The notes: a model not told the origin generated them from the letters alone. 64,000 bases of DNA from an uncultured Vibrio sp. (GCF_963675395.1 NZ_OY776223.1:1612001-1676000); one strand, 5' to 3'. Positions 29,923 through 38,937 are shown, counted from the first letter of the stretch. Translations and numbers: made by a program.

Positions 29923-30909
29923 TCAATTGTATTCTTCTTTATTTCTTGGTTTACGAAGAGTAAATCCGACTAAAACAATCCCAATACCAATCATCCCACC
30001 AAGAAGGGTGCCAATTACACAAAGCAGAGCTCGTTTAGGTTCATTTTTTAGCTCAGGAACGACAGCCGGATCTACAACTTTGAAGATAAATTCTTCTTGT
30101 ACTTCTGCTAGCATCAAGCTTTTAGTTTGTTCCTCAATGAGTTTGTAAAATGTACTTTGCATTTCAGCTACTGATGTTTTCTGTAATTGGGTGTTTAAGT
30201 AGTCTAGGTTTTGTGAAGTTTCTGCGATGGTGCGTTCACGCATGACTTTGTTAATGTCTTCAATTAGCCAATTCACCCACTGCTTAGCAATATAAGGAGA
30301 GTAGTATTTAACTGAAATTGTGTATAAACCACTTTCTAGATCTTGACTTACACTTAAAATATCTTCACTGAACACCTTAAAAGCTTCTTGCGCCGTCGGC
30401 CTTGCTCCACGAAGCCCTTCTGGCTCTCTAAGCCACTCATCTGAATTTTTATCGTAGATATCGCTATCTAATAGTAATTCTTTGCTGGTTAGATCCCAGC
30501 CTTCAGCTGCCATCAATGGGACGAGCAAATCATGATTATTTATAAATTCATCAATAAACTGACGAGATTTCAATACTTGTACAGCGAGATCCGCTTGAGA
30601 TGACTCTCCTGCACCTAGATTTACTCCCGCAAGAGCAGCTAACCCACCAAGTTGTCCAGCCATTTTAGCAAGCCCGCCACTACTTGAGTTCTCTGCTGGA
30701 GCCAATAGAGAGTCTGCTTTGTAAATATTGGGTAGGCTGAGTGCGTATAATACTGAAGCAACCGCAAATAAAAATGTTGTAGTGATAACCACCCACTTTC
30801 CGTTCCAAATCGCAGCGAAGAGTTCACGTAAATCGATTTCATCATCATTTCCCACTTGCTGGGAAAACTGTGCATCAATTGGGTAATTAGAGTGTTGTTT
30901 TGAGTCCAT
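29923..30909 (-). CDS. wzz: Chain-length determinant protein Wzz
   Basis: Polysaccharide co-polymerase of 328 residues from the ATG at 30909. A longer reading to 30996 adds 29 residues that do not resemble the family. It has an N-terminal cytoplasmic segment, IDLRELFAAIWNGKWVV leading into the first membrane helix, the SLPNIYKADSLLAP segment, a large periplasmic region, and a C-terminal helix (GTLLGGMIGIGIVLVGF) with a basic end. It has no kinase domain, unlike the Wzc of the other operon. It regulates polymer length with Wzy. Confidence 0.92.
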   Translation of the reverse strand: MDSKQHSNYPIDAQFSQQVGNDDEIDLRELFAAIWNGKWVVITTTFLFAVASVLYALSLPNIYKADSLLAPAENSSSGGLAKMAGQLGGLAALAGVNLGAGESSQADLAVQVLKSRQFIDEFINNHDLLVPLMAAEGWDLTSKELLLDSDIYDKNSDEWLREPEGLRGARPTAQEAFKVFSEDILSVSQDLESGLYTISVKYYSPYIAKQWVNWLIEDINKVMRERTIAETSQNLDYLNTQLQKTSVAEMQSTFYKLIEEQTKSLMLAEVQEEFIFKVVDPAVVPELKNEPKRALLCVIGTLLGGMIGIGIVLVGFTLRKPRNKEEYN

Positions 30910-31179
30910 TGGATAAAAAGGTCCTAGGAGTAAATATTCGAGAAGAGTTCGAGAAGATCTAATAGCTAATCCCTGTAGGATAGAACGCCATACCATCCGA
31001 TAGTGTTGAGCGCGCTATTGTTAGATTCCTGATCTCGCTTAGGCTCGTCGGAATGACGCGATTAGAAATAGAGTCTTCTTTCTATAAGCCTAAAACACAA
31101 AGCACTTTACAGTGCCACTTCAAATTCTTTTTGCTGTCTAAGACCTAGCTTATTAAACACTAGGTCGTAGACATCCGTC
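30910..31179. other. Gap between wbfF and wzz
   Basis: This 270-bp gap contains one half-copy of the dispersed repeat and no convincing ORF. It probably holds the wzz leader. Confidence 0.5.
31022..31059. repeat. Dispersed intergenic inverted repeat, half copy
   Basis: The sequence TAGATTCCTGATCTCGC...CGTCGGAATGACG pairs ATTCC with GGAAT. It corresponds, in reverse orientation, to the GTCATTCC half of the repeat found at about 9.1 kb. Confidence 0.7.
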
Positions 31180-33897
31180 TTATTTAAGCGCGTTGATTGC
31201 TACACCTGTTTGGTAGAGGATTTGCGTTGCAGCTGTCCAGGTGCTCAGAGCGTCGCGGTAGTCTGTATCGATCGGAACAACAATGGTATCACCAGCACTT
31301 AACTCTTCATTATTATTACCGAACCAATAACCTGAAGTTGGTTTATATACAGAACCGTCTGCTCGTATTACGAAGATACGATCTTCATCCGCTTGCTTTT
31401 TAGCGCCACCAGCTTTGTTCAGATAATCATCGACATCAAGTTTGTTGTCCAACAAGTAGGTAATTGGAACCTGAACTTCACCCATAATAGAGACTGTATT
31501 ACGGAACGTTGGAACAAATAGGAAGTCTCCGTCTTCTAGCATAAAGTCAGCAGAACGCTCATCTTTAATGATGCGGTTTAGCTGAACAACCATACGGCCA
31601 AGTGCTTTACTGCGGCTTGCTTCTTCAACAAACTTCAGCGTTTTATCTGGATCAGAGATAATCGAACCTAGATTAGTATCCGCCCGGAAGGTTTTCTTCG
31701 CTGTTTCTGCACGCATATCCGCCGCATACTCGTTGAGTAGCTTCTGCTCTTGTAGTCGCAGCGCTTCACGAGTGAATATTGCACCTTGCGGATGCGCAAA
31801 TTCGGTAAGACCACCAGCGCGTTCAAGTAGCTCTCCAAGTGTTTCACCTTGGCGCACTGTGTAAGTCCCTGGAAAACGAACTTCACCCTGTAAAGTAACC
31901 GTACTTTGCAATTTCACACTCGGTTTTTCTAAAATGTTCAAACGGTCTCGACCAGCAATAATAGCATCAGCTGCCGTGCTACCCTGAATCGCTTTGCGTA
32001 GGTCAATGCGCTCTACATCGATGTAGGCACGTTCATCAATATTATTGATAACTGTACGTGCCAGCTCTGCGTTAATAGTAAACGCGTTGTACGTTAATCC
32101 ACCGGCGGCTTCAAGCAACGTAGAGACGGTCATTCTTGGGGTGATTGGGTAACGACCAGGGTGTTTTACTTCACCAAAAACTTCGGCTATTTGCGGTGCT
32201 AAACCGAGCTTAGATTGTTGCTGAAGTTGCAACAGAACAGGGGCAAGTAAAGTTCGACGTGTATTTTGTTTCAGCACGTCCAGATCTTCTCGGGTTATCT
32301 CTTTCCCACGGAAAATAATTTTAGGCTGATTGTTCTGGTTAAGGTCCATCGTCTTATGTGTAGCACCAATGTCGATGCCATTATTTACAGGCTCAGTTGA
32401 GATGGCTACTGAAGAACTCATTACTTGCTGTTCTTTTCGCAAATCTTGTTCCGCTTGCTGCTGAGCTTCTTCAAGTGTCTTAGCTTTAGTAACGACTTCT
32501 TTTTCAGCTAGTGTATCTAAGTCTTCATTGTTAAAACGGTTAAACACTAAGACACGATCACGACTTTGCAGCTGTAAATTATCTTTGCTGTTCGGGGCTA
32601 AAATTGCTTTGGCAAGATTCACTTGATACGTTTCAATATCTCGCTGAGAGTTAATTTCTCGCACAATGACGGCGTAGTTAACATCAGCTGTTGAATTGAA
32701 AGAAGAATCTACAGAGTGGAATAAGTCAGCGATACGCAACCCACTCTTCCACTGAACAAAACCAGGATGGCGTACGTCACCTTCGATCTGAACATACTGG
32801 GTCAGCTCTTCACTTTTCTTCAGCACATTGACTTCATCACCCACTTTAACTTTCGCTTGTTGGTCTTGGGAGTTAACAAAGTTCAGAGTCAATGCTTCTC
32901 GGCTACCTTCAATGCCGTAACGTTTGATATCGATTTTTTCAAAGAAGGCGTTAGCAGTAAAACCACCCGCCATCTGAATTAATTGTTTGTAGGTTTGACC
33001 CGGTTTTACTTCATAAATAGCAGGGCGATTAACTTCACCATCAACTGATACAGTTTGTGCCACCGAACCAATAAATACGACATCCCCTGGCATTAACCTT
33101 ACATCGTTACGAGCATCACCTTTTAGTAGCAGATCATACATATCAAGCTTGCGAATAACTTGACCATCACGTTTTAGTTGAATGTCACGCAGTGCACCGC
33201 TCTCACCAAAGCCACCACTGTAGTAAATGGCCTGAGAAATGGTAGTCAGCGCACTCACAGTATAAGCACCAGGTTTATAAGCATCACCCATGACAAAGAC
33301 TTGCATGGTACGCATTTCACCAAGAGAGATATCACTGCGTACACCAATCATTTGTTCTTTGACACGTTGGTTAAGTGAATCACGCACTTCTGAGAAGCTC
33401 ATGCCAGCAACTTGTACCGGACCTAGCGATGGGAAGTTAATGATCCCAGCACGATTAACACGTAGACGGTGAGTTGCATTCTCTTTGCCAAATAGTTGGA
33501 TAACAAGCTCATCACCCGATCCAACCGTGTAGTCAGCAGGAACAGGAACATCACTAATCGGAGCAAAGGTACTTGGTGAGCCAGCAAATAACTCCAAACC
33601 AAAACGTTTGAGTTCTTCATCTTCGTTTTGTTGATTTTGCTGATTCAATTGCCCGTTTTGAACGCTGTCGTTTATCGAGGGACGTGGTTCAATCACCTGT
33701 GGGTTTTGGTAGGTCGTTGATTGAGAAGAGGCAGATGGAACGGAAATACCATACTTACTTGCCAGTGCTTGTTGCTGATCGGCCGGTAAGCTCTTAAACA
33801 TTTGGATCTGTTCTGGAGTTGGGTTCTGCGCCAACGTGTACGGCGCAAACATACTTGCCAATACACAAACCGCAATGGAGAAATATCCTTTAAGCAT
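31180..33897 (-). CDS. wbfF: Large SLBB-repeat polysaccharide export protein (WbfF/OtnA-like)
   Basis: Exporter of 905 residues from the ATG at 33897; the longer reading uses a TTG two codons upstream. In the numbering of that longer reading, there is a signal peptide (MLKGYFSIAVCVLASMFAPYTLA), a Gln/Asn-rich linker, a Poly_export domain at about 122-195, and six SLBB-type repeats. The repeats start near residues 201, 285, 371, 573, 669 and 804 (for example VFGEVKHPGRYPI, LQGEVRFPGTYTV). A glutamine/alanine-rich charged helix near 470-495 splits repeats 3 and 4. It is much longer than Wza and lacks a lipobox. It resembles OtnA/WbfF of V. cholerae O139 and probably forms the periplasm/outer-membrane exit for the Wzx/Wzy polymer. 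Confidence 0.9.
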   Translation of the reverse strand: MLKGYFSIAVCVLASMFAPYTLAQNPTPEQIQMFKSLPADQQQALASKYGISVPSASSQSTTYQNPQVIEPRPSINDSVQNGQLNQQNQQNEDEELKRFGLELFAGSPSTFAPISDVPVPADYTVGSGDELVIQLFGKENATHRLRVNRAGIINFPSLGPVQVAGMSFSEVRDSLNQRVKEQMIGVRSDISLGEMRTMQVFVMGDAYKPGAYTVSALTTISQAIYYSGGFGESGALRDIQLKRDGQVIRKLDMYDLLLKGDARNDVRLMPGDVVFIGSVAQTVSVDGEVNRPAIYEVKPGQTYKQLIQMAGGFTANAFFEKIDIKRYGIEGSREALTLNFVNSQDQQAKVKVGDEVNVLKKSEELTQYVQIEGDVRHPGFVQWKSGLRIADLFHSVDSSFNSTADVNYAVIVREINSQRDIETYQVNLAKAILAPNSKDNLQLQSRDRVLVFNRFNNEDLDTLAEKEVVTKAKTLEEAQQQAEQDLRKEQQVMSSSVAISTEPVNNGIDIGATHKTMDLNQNNQPKIIFRGKEITREDLDVLKQNTRRTLLAPVLLQLQQQSKLGLAPQIAEVFGEVKHPGRYPITPRMTVSTLLEAAGGLTYNAFTINAELARTVINNIDERAYIDVERIDLRKAIQGSTAADAIIAGRDRLNILEKPSVKLQSTVTLQGEVRFPGTYTVRQGETLGELLERAGGLTEFAHPQGAIFTREALRLQEQKLLNEYAADMRAETAKKTFRADTNLGSIISDPDKTLKFVEEASRSKALGRMVVQLNRIIKDERSADFMLEDGDFLFVPTFRNTVSIMGEVQVPITYLLDNKLDVDDYLNKAGGAKKQADEDRIFVIRADGSVYKPTSGYWFGNNNEELSAGDTIVVPIDTDYRDALSTWTAATQILYQTGVAINALK

Positions 33898-33925
33898 GAT
33901 CAATCGCTATAAATATAATGAAGTG

Positions 33926-33962
33926 AAAAACCTAGACACTAAGACCTAGGCGCTAGGTTTTT
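33926..33962. terminator. Terminator-like hairpin between the barrel gene and wbfF
   Basis: AAAAACCTAG pairs with CTAGGTTTTT around a loop that itself contains CCTAGG. It gives a T-run on the minus strand directly after the barrel-protein stop. It belongs to the CTAGG palindromes seen at several sites in this window. Confidence 0.7.
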
Positions 33963-33964
33963 AA

Positions 33965-34483
33965 TTAAAATCGGTGCTGGAAGCCAAGTGAGATTCCGTT
34001 CAGGCGGACTTTATCCTCGGCTAGATAATCAATAAATTCGAAGACAACAGCACTTTGCTTATCGAGCGCGTAATGTGCCCCCATACCAAAGCTGAAGCCC
34101 TGATCTTTCCCCGAACCAACATTCTGTTGATCGATTTGCACACTGGAGTAACCAGCCAATCCGTAGAGGGCGACTCGCTCCGAAACTGGAACATTGAACT
34201 TGGCGAAACCACTTGCAATACTATCGACAGCTAAGCCACTATCGCGCTCGAGAGAGGTACCGTAACGGGCTTCGAACCCAAGGTAATCATTGAAGAAGTA
34301 GCCAGCTTGAGCTTGAAGAAGAAAAGGACTTCCTTCAGCTACGGAAGATGAGGACGTGTGGTGATATTCAGCGTTAGAGTAGCTCAATAACGCACCAGCA
34401 TAAAAATTGGCTGAGACAGAAAAAGAGCACAAGCCTAAACTGATTGCGCTCAACGCCCCTAGCCATGGTCGTTTATAAATCAC
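33965..34483 (-). CDS. Small outer-membrane beta-barrel protein
   Basis: Protein of 172 residues with a signal peptide (LGALSAISLGLCSFSVSA) and about eight amphipathic beta strands. It ends in FQHRF, a C-terminal aromatic typical of BAM substrates. It resembles OmpA-like/Ail-type eight-stranded barrels (PF13505-type), with segments such as YLGFEARYGTSLERD and VALYGLAGYSSVQI. It is the first gene after the ops element, so it should be expressed with the export proteins. A role in surface anchoring or export of the polymer is a guess. Confidence 0.8.
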   Translation of the reverse strand: MIYKRPWLGALSAISLGLCSFSVSANFYAGALLSYSNAEYHHTSSSSVAEGSPFLLQAQAGYFFNDYLGFEARYGTSLERDSGLAVDSIASGFAKFNVPVSERVALYGLAGYSSVQIDQQNVGSGKDQGFSFGMGAHYALDKQSAVVFEFIDYLAEDKVRLNGISLGFQHRF

Positions 34484-34562
34484 GTAATGGTTCCCTAGGT
34501 ATAGACCTACGACTGCATATAATAGTGCGATCAGTAAGGCCTGTTAAATATCTGTGCATTCC

Positions 34563-34573
34563 ACGCTACCGCC
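34563..34573 (-). promoter_or_regulatory. ops element / JUMPstart of the second capsule operon
   Basis: On the minus strand GGCGGTAGCGT is preceded by a JUMPstart-like run (CAGTGGCTAACGCGTAAG, then TGCCGCAG). It lies about 80 bp upstream of the barrel-protein start. The identical core occurs upstream of wza, so both operons should respond to RfaH. Confidence 0.92.
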
Positions 34574-34892
34574 CTGCGGCACTTACGCGTTAGCCACTGT
34601 TCGCTGATTACCGATTCATTGTATTCGGTTTATTGATAGAAATACTGCTATTTAAGCCAATTTTTTGTGAATTTAAACCCAAAAAACATGGTCTAAGTGC
34701 ATAACAAAGCTGTCAAATTATGCATGTAATGACATGAAACGGCAAGTGGGGAAGAGTGTCTAGGAAGTGAGAATGGGATGGTCGCTTCAGAGAAAAGAGA
34801 GTACAGGGGATACATCCTATGGACCTAGTTTGCCTCTATTCCCCTAAGTTTTTTATTTTCTTAAAATTAACAACCAAATAGATACGAAACTA

Positions 34893-34922
34893 TTTACATG
34901 CTGATGATTTTTTAACTAGAAT
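34893..34922 (+). promoter_or_regulatory. Candidate sigma-70 promoter for gfcABCD-like genes
   Basis: TTTACA and TAGAAT are separated by 18 bp, about 70 bp before the gfcA-like ATG. A second TAGAAT lies 5 bp further on. The spacing is slightly long, so this is a tentative call. Confidence 0.4.
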
Positions 34923-34992
34923 AGAATTTGGGGCATAGAATTATGTTCCAAAACATCGATGTTTTATATACCGGATATAAAAAGGATAAATA

Positions 34993-35223
34993 ATGAAGAA
35001 TACAGCTCTGGCTATTCTTATGGCTCTAAGTGCGTCGACAGCCTTCGCAGCACCTGACGCAGGCACAACTGAAGGCGCGTCTGCCCTTGCTAGTGGTGAA
35101 GTGGCTGTAGGTGTTGGTGCAGCAGCAGCAGCAACCGTTGTGGCAGTAGCAGCAACAGACAGTGACTCTAGCACTACAACAGCTTCAGCTTCTGCTTCTG
35201 CTTCTGTTTCTGCTCCGCAGTAA
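34993..35223 (+). CDS. gfcA: Small Ala/Ser/Thr-rich exported protein (GfcA/YmcD-like)
   Basis: Protein of 76 residues with a signal peptide (MKNTALAILMALSASTAFA). A glycine/alanine hydrophobic stretch (VAVGVGAAAAATVVAVAATD) and a low-complexity Ser/Ala/Thr tail encoded by a hexanucleotide repeat follow. The architecture matches GfcA of the E. coli group 4 capsule operon, and gfcB-, gfcC- and gfcD-like genes follow in the same order. An AAGGA ribosome site precedes the ATG. A terminator hairpin follows, so it may be more abundant as a separate transcript. Confidence 0.8.
   Translation: MKNTALAILMALSASTAFAAPDAGTTEGASALASGEVAVGVGAAAAATVVAVAATDSDSSTTTASASASASVSAPQ
35182..35217 (+). repeat. In-frame hexanucleotide repeat in the gfcA-like gene
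   Basis: Tandem GCTTCA/GCTTCT units, with the last ones degenerate (GTTTCT, GCTCCG), encode an Ala-Ser run at the C-terminus. Gain or loss of units would change length but not frame. Confidence 0.75.
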
Positions 35224-35245
35224 TACCAATAGTAGTCGACTAATA

Positions 35246-35277
35246 ATCGCCCTGATTTATTCAGGGCGATTTTATTT
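35246..35277 (+). terminator. Terminator or attenuator between gfcA- and gfcB-like genes
   Basis: A 10-bp perfect stem (ATCGCCCTGA / TCAGGGCGAT) is followed by TTTATTTT. It sits 22 bp after the gfcA stop and just before the gfcB ribosome site, so partial termination would reduce gfcBCD relative to gfcA. Confidence 0.75.
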
Positions 35278-35290
35278 TCAAGAGGGAATA

Positions 35291-35965
35291 ATGAATATCT
35301 TTCGAACAGTAAAGTGGAAACGCCTACTTGTAACACTACCAGTATTGAGTCTTATGTTCGGATGTACTCAAAAATTCAATGATGTCTCCGCAACCGTTCA
35401 AGAAGCTTATGATAATTACATCGATGTAGAGCTCACGTCCCAAGAAATTGAAGCCGTACCATACGCCAGTGCATACCTTAAGATAGGCAATCAAAAACAA
35501 GTTTTCGTGGTTTTGGCATTTGCCGAACACAACCCTCTTACTGGCAAAACTCAGTTGAAATGGGTTAGCTCAGATAAAGCAATGGTGATCACAGAAAACG
35601 GTCATATCGTTAAAACGGTCAACTTACAGAACAACAACATAGCAGGTATCTATGGCCAAGTGCCTGCCTATACAGAATCAAACGCTGAGTATGTCCTTTC
35701 CTATGACTGGGCTGAGCAATACCGTTACGGATTTCCTGCTTATATAACTCGAACCTATCAAGGTAAAGATGTTGTAACGACGCCAATATCTTCAACACCA
35801 ACCGATGTCTATATTGAATCCGTTAAGTTTCCAAGCCTATCTGAAACCGTTAAAAACCTTTACTGGGTAGATGATGCAGGACAAGTGGTGAAAACCCGAC
35901 AACACCTAGGACCAAATATGGTGCCTATTGAGTTAACGATTTTGAAAGGATACAGCCAATCATGA
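35291..35965 (+). CDS. gfcB: Capsule lipoprotein GfcB/YmcC-like
   Basis: Lipoprotein of 224 residues from the ATG at 35291, which has a GAGGGA ribosome site; the open frame extends upstream but that part reads through gfcA in another frame. Signal RLLVTLPVLSLMFGC gives a lipobox with cysteine near residue 23. The mature part is a YjbF/GfcB-type beta-rich domain (SSDKAMVITENGHIVKTVNL, YDWAEQYRYGFPAYITRTYQG). It overlaps gfcC by 4 bp. In E. coli the GfcBCD proteins are needed for surface assembly of group 4 capsule; the V. cholerae counterparts are wbfD/C/B. Confidence 0.88.
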   Translation: MNIFRTVKWKRLLVTLPVLSLMFGCTQKFNDVSATVQEAYDNYIDVELTSQEIEAVPYASAYLKIGNQKQVFVVLAFAEHNPLTGKTQLKWVSSDKAMVITENGHIVKTVNLQNNNIAGIYGQVPAYTESNAEYVLSYDWAEQYRYGFPAYITRTYQGKDVVTTPISSTPTDVYIESVKFPSLSETVKNLYWVDDAGQVVKTRQHLGPNMVPIELTILKGYSQS

Positions 35966-36726
35966 GTAAACGACTGTTACCTTTATTAAGCGTCGCTTTG
36001 TTAGCGAGTATCAGTACCGCTGCTGTCTCGGCTCAATCAACGCCAGATAGTACTGCGTATTTAAACGTTGAGTTAGTTGGTGTGAGTAAACAGCTGCAAT
36101 TCGAACGACCAGCTCGGTTAGCAGATGTTCTGAAGCAGGCGCAACAACAAAGCCTTATATTACAATACCCACTTGGTACAACACTTTTTGACGGTTCTGA
36201 ACAAGCGTTGCGTGAATCGCTTGCGCTAAAAAATTCGGTACTGAATCAAATGATTCAGCATAATCTGGTCGCTCACCCTTTTTATAAATACATCCAAAAA
36301 CATCAATTTGCACCGCGTGTATTCTCTGCAGTTGATTTGGATGACGTCCGCTTGGATAAATTTAACAACCCTTTGCTTAACGGTGATTTATCTCTTATAT
36401 CAATACAACGAGAAGAAAAAATCATTTACCTAGGCAACCTAGACAACGTCTACTCCGTCAAAGAGCAAGCTGGTATTCCGCTAAAACAACAAATGATCAA
36501 TTTAAAGCGTGATATTGGTGAACTGTCCAACCCACCAATTTTGATTTATCCAGATGGCAACGTTGTCCAGCCACACCACGGCTCCTGGCTTACGACGCAA
36601 TATTACTTGCCACCATTGACTATGGTTTATATCCCGTTTGAGGAATTTGAAACCTCAGAAATGGATCAGGATATTGTCCAGTTACTCACGCAACTGAAGC
36701 CAACCGTAATGAAGAAGCCACTATGA
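35962..36726 (+). CDS. gfcC: Periplasmic capsule protein GfcC-like
   Basis: Protein of 254 residues with a signal peptide (LLPLLSVALLASISTAAVSA). The rest matches GfcC/YmcB: an N-terminal region with RPARLADVLKQAQ, then a beta-grasp domain (DGNVVQPHHGSWLTTQYYLPPLTMVYIPF) of the kind also found in SLBB repeats of Wza. It has ATGA overlaps with both gfcB and gfcD, indicating tight coupling. Function in polymer export is inferred from the family. Confidence 0.86.
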   Translation: MSKRLLPLLSVALLASISTAAVSAQSTPDSTAYLNVELVGVSKQLQFERPARLADVLKQAQQQSLILQYPLGTTLFDGSEQALRESLALKNSVLNQMIQHNLVAHPFYKYIQKHQFAPRVFSAVDLDDVRLDKFNNPLLNGDLSLISIQREEKIIYLGNLDNVYSVKEQAGIPLKQQMINLKRDIGELSNPPILIYPDGNVVQPHHGSWLTTQYYLPPLTMVYIPFEEFETSEMDQDIVQLLTQLKPTVMKKPL

Positions 36727-38930
36727 CGCTGATTAGAAATACTTTAACCCTTTCGTTACTAGGGCCGGCATTGGTTTGGGCTCAAGACATGCCATTTGAA
36801 GTACCACCATTGCGACCATCACAAATGGACTTTGGTGGTGTCGGTCTAATGCAGATGCCAACTGGTCGTATGGCCCCAGAAGGCGAATTTAACTTTGCTG
36901 TCAATTTCAGTAATGAATACCAATTATACAATGTCACGATCCAAGTGATGCCATGGCTGGAAACGACCATCCGTTATACACTGGTCAATGACCTGTTCTA
37001 TAGCAATGACCCTGATTACTCTGGTGATACAAAATACACCGACAAAGGTATCGACTTTAAAATTCGCCTCTTAGAAGAATCCCAATACTTACCCGAGTTG
37101 TCGGTTGGAGTTCGTGATTTTGCAGGTACCGGCCTATTTGATGCTGAGTTTATCGCCGCAACCAAACGTTACTCTAACCCCAACTTGGGTACCTTCGACT
37201 TTACTTTGGGTATGGGTTGGGGCTACCTAGGGACACGCGACAATATCACAAACCCGGTTTGCGAAGTCTCAGAACGCTACTGTGACCGACCAACGGACTC
37301 TACATACTTTAAAGGAAAAGGCGGTAGTGTTGAATTTGAACATTGGTTTAAAGGCTCAGCCGCTATCTTCGGTGGTGTAGAGTACCAGACACTACATGCT
37401 CCGCTGCGTTTTAAATTGGAATACGACAGCAACGATTACAGTGAAGATTTCCCTGTGGTTCGCGGTGGTGTAGACATGACTCCGCACACTCCGTGGAACT
37501 TTGGCGTTTTATACCGCTTGAGTCACATGGCAGATCTACGTTTAAGCTATGAACGCGGTGACACTTTAGTAGCAGGTTTAAGTCTATACACTAACTTTAA
37601 TAAGATGCCATCTTTCTGGCGCGATACGCCAACGCCAAAAGTAGAAGATAGCCAACCAGCAGAGCTATCTGATGTTGACTGGAAACGTGTCACGGAAGAC
37701 TTGGATAAAATCGCGGGTTATCAAAATACTAAAATTTACGCCAAGGACAATACGGTATCGATTGTTGGTGAGCAGAAAAAGTATCGTGACCGTAACGAGG
37801 CTCATGAAAAAGCCGCGGCTGTGTTAACTAACCAAATGCCTGAAAGTGTTGATACGTTTACAATCAATGAACGTAACCGTGGATTATTGACCAATCAAAA
37901 GGTTATCTCTAAAGACAAATACCTCGACTACGCTCAGGTAAATTATATCGAGCCACAAATCGAAGATGCGATCTCAACATCGAATGACAAACCACAAGGC
38001 GCAGCAACTTACGATGGTTATAAACGCTTCGATTGGGGTTTTGCACCTAAATTAGTTCAGACTCTGGGTAGCGCAGAAGACTTCTATCTGTTTAGCGTTG
38101 GCTTAAGTGGTAATGCCTCCTACTGGTTAACTGACAACCTCGAAATAGGCGGTTCGCTGTATTGGGATTGGTACAATAACTATGACAAATTTGTTTACGT
38201 TACACCGCCAGATGGTACAACAATTCCGCGAGTGAGAACCATGTTCCGTGCTTACCAGAATGAGCATGATGTCACTATGTCAAACCTACAGTTGACTTGG
38301 TTCCAAGAATACTCAGATACAGTAGACCAGCAATTCTACGCGGGTTATCTGGAAAGTATGTTTGCCGGTGCAGGTACAGAGATCCTATACCGCCCGCAAG
38401 GTGCAAACTGGGCTGTCGGTGCAGACGTTAACTTAATATCTCAGCGTGACCCACAAAGCTACTTCGGCGTTTACACCGATAAGTGGCAGGACATTCCAGA
38501 GTATGGCCGTCCGTTCCAAGTTATTGATAAAGGGTTTACCGGTTTTGTGTCTGGCTACTACTTCCCTCAATGGGAGTTTCTGTCTGATACCATGTTCCAG
38601 TTGGATGTTGGTCAATTCTTAGGGGGTGACAAAGGTGCTCAGGTGAATTTTGCTAAGCAATTCAAGAGTGGCGTTATCGCAGGCGTATTCGCTTCGGTAA
38701 GTGACTTGTCAGCCGATGAGTTTGGTGAAGGTAGCTTTACCAAAGGCTTCTATATATCCATTCCATACGACATTATGACGGTTAAGCCAAGTAACAACCG
38801 AGCGAACTTCAGCTGGCAGCCACTGACTCGCGATGGTGGTCAAAAACTGGGTCGTAAGTACAGTTTGATTGAATTGACTGATAAACGAAATCCTTGGTTC
38901 CAGCGACCAAATCACTCGGATGAGAAATAA
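36723..38930 (+). CDS. gfcD: Outer-membrane capsule assembly protein GfcD/YjbH-like
   Basis: Protein of 735 residues with a signal peptide (LTLSLLGPALVWA). An N-terminal beta-rich half begins MDFGGVGLMQMPTGRMAPEGEFNF. A central BON-like insert lies at about 320-380 (VDWKRVTEDLDKIAGYQNTKIYAKDNTVSIVGE). The long C-terminal beta-barrel-like region has alternating aromatic strands. It belongs to the YjbH/GfcD family, which forms outer-membrane barrels for polysaccharide systems. Full length, last gene of the operon, with a strong hairpin just after the stop. Confidence 0.88.
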   Translation: MTLIRNTLTLSLLGPALVWAQDMPFEVPPLRPSQMDFGGVGLMQMPTGRMAPEGEFNFAVNFSNEYQLYNVTIQVMPWLETTIRYTLVNDLFYSNDPDYSGDTKYTDKGIDFKIRLLEESQYLPELSVGVRDFAGTGLFDAEFIAATKRYSNPNLGTFDFTLGMGWGYLGTRDNITNPVCEVSERYCDRPTDSTYFKGKGGSVEFEHWFKGSAAIFGGVEYQTLHAPLRFKLEYDSNDYSEDFPVVRGGVDMTPHTPWNFGVLYRLSHMADLRLSYERGDTLVAGLSLYTNFNKMPSFWRDTPTPKVEDSQPAELSDVDWKRVTEDLDKIAGYQNTKIYAKDNTVSIVGEQKKYRDRNEAHEKAAAVLTNQMPESVDTFTINERNRGLLTNQKVISKDKYLDYAQVNYIEPQIEDAISTSNDKPQGAATYDGYKRFDWGFAPKLVQTLGSAEDFYLFSVGLSGNASYWLTDNLEIGGSLYWDWYNNYDKFVYVTPPDGTTIPRVRTMFRAYQNEHDVTMSNLQLTWFQEYSDTVDQQFYAGYLESMFAGAGTEILYRPQGANWAVGADVNLISQRDPQSYFGVYTDKWQDIPEYGRPFQVIDKGFTGFVSGYYFPQWEFLSDTMFQLDVGQFLGGDKGAQVNFAKQFKSGVIAGVFASVSDLSADEFGEGSFTKGFYISIPYDIMTVKPSNNRANFSWQPLTRDGGQKLGRKYSLIELTDKRNPWFQRPNHSDEK

Positions 38931-38937
38931 GCGACGT

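Larger units (their letters stand above)
34484..34992. other. Divergent regulatory region between the capsule operon and gfcA-like genes
   Basis: A 509-bp AT-rich gene-free stretch between divergent operons. It holds the ops/JUMPstart element for the minus-strand operon and a plausible promoter for the plus-strand genes, both annotated. Its size and base composition would suit H-NS-type silencing, but I see no specific sites. Confidence 0.7.

Noticed and set aside
35162..35290. Upstream extension of the gfcB frame
   Set aside because: It overlaps gfcA in another frame and low-complexity DNA. The ATG at 35291 has a ribosome site and a proper lipoprotein signal.
34941..35336. Minus-strand 131-codon ORF over gfcA
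   Set aside because: Its Glu-Ala/Val-rich run is the antisense reading of the Ala/Ser repeat; no ribosome site and the plus-strand gene has family support.
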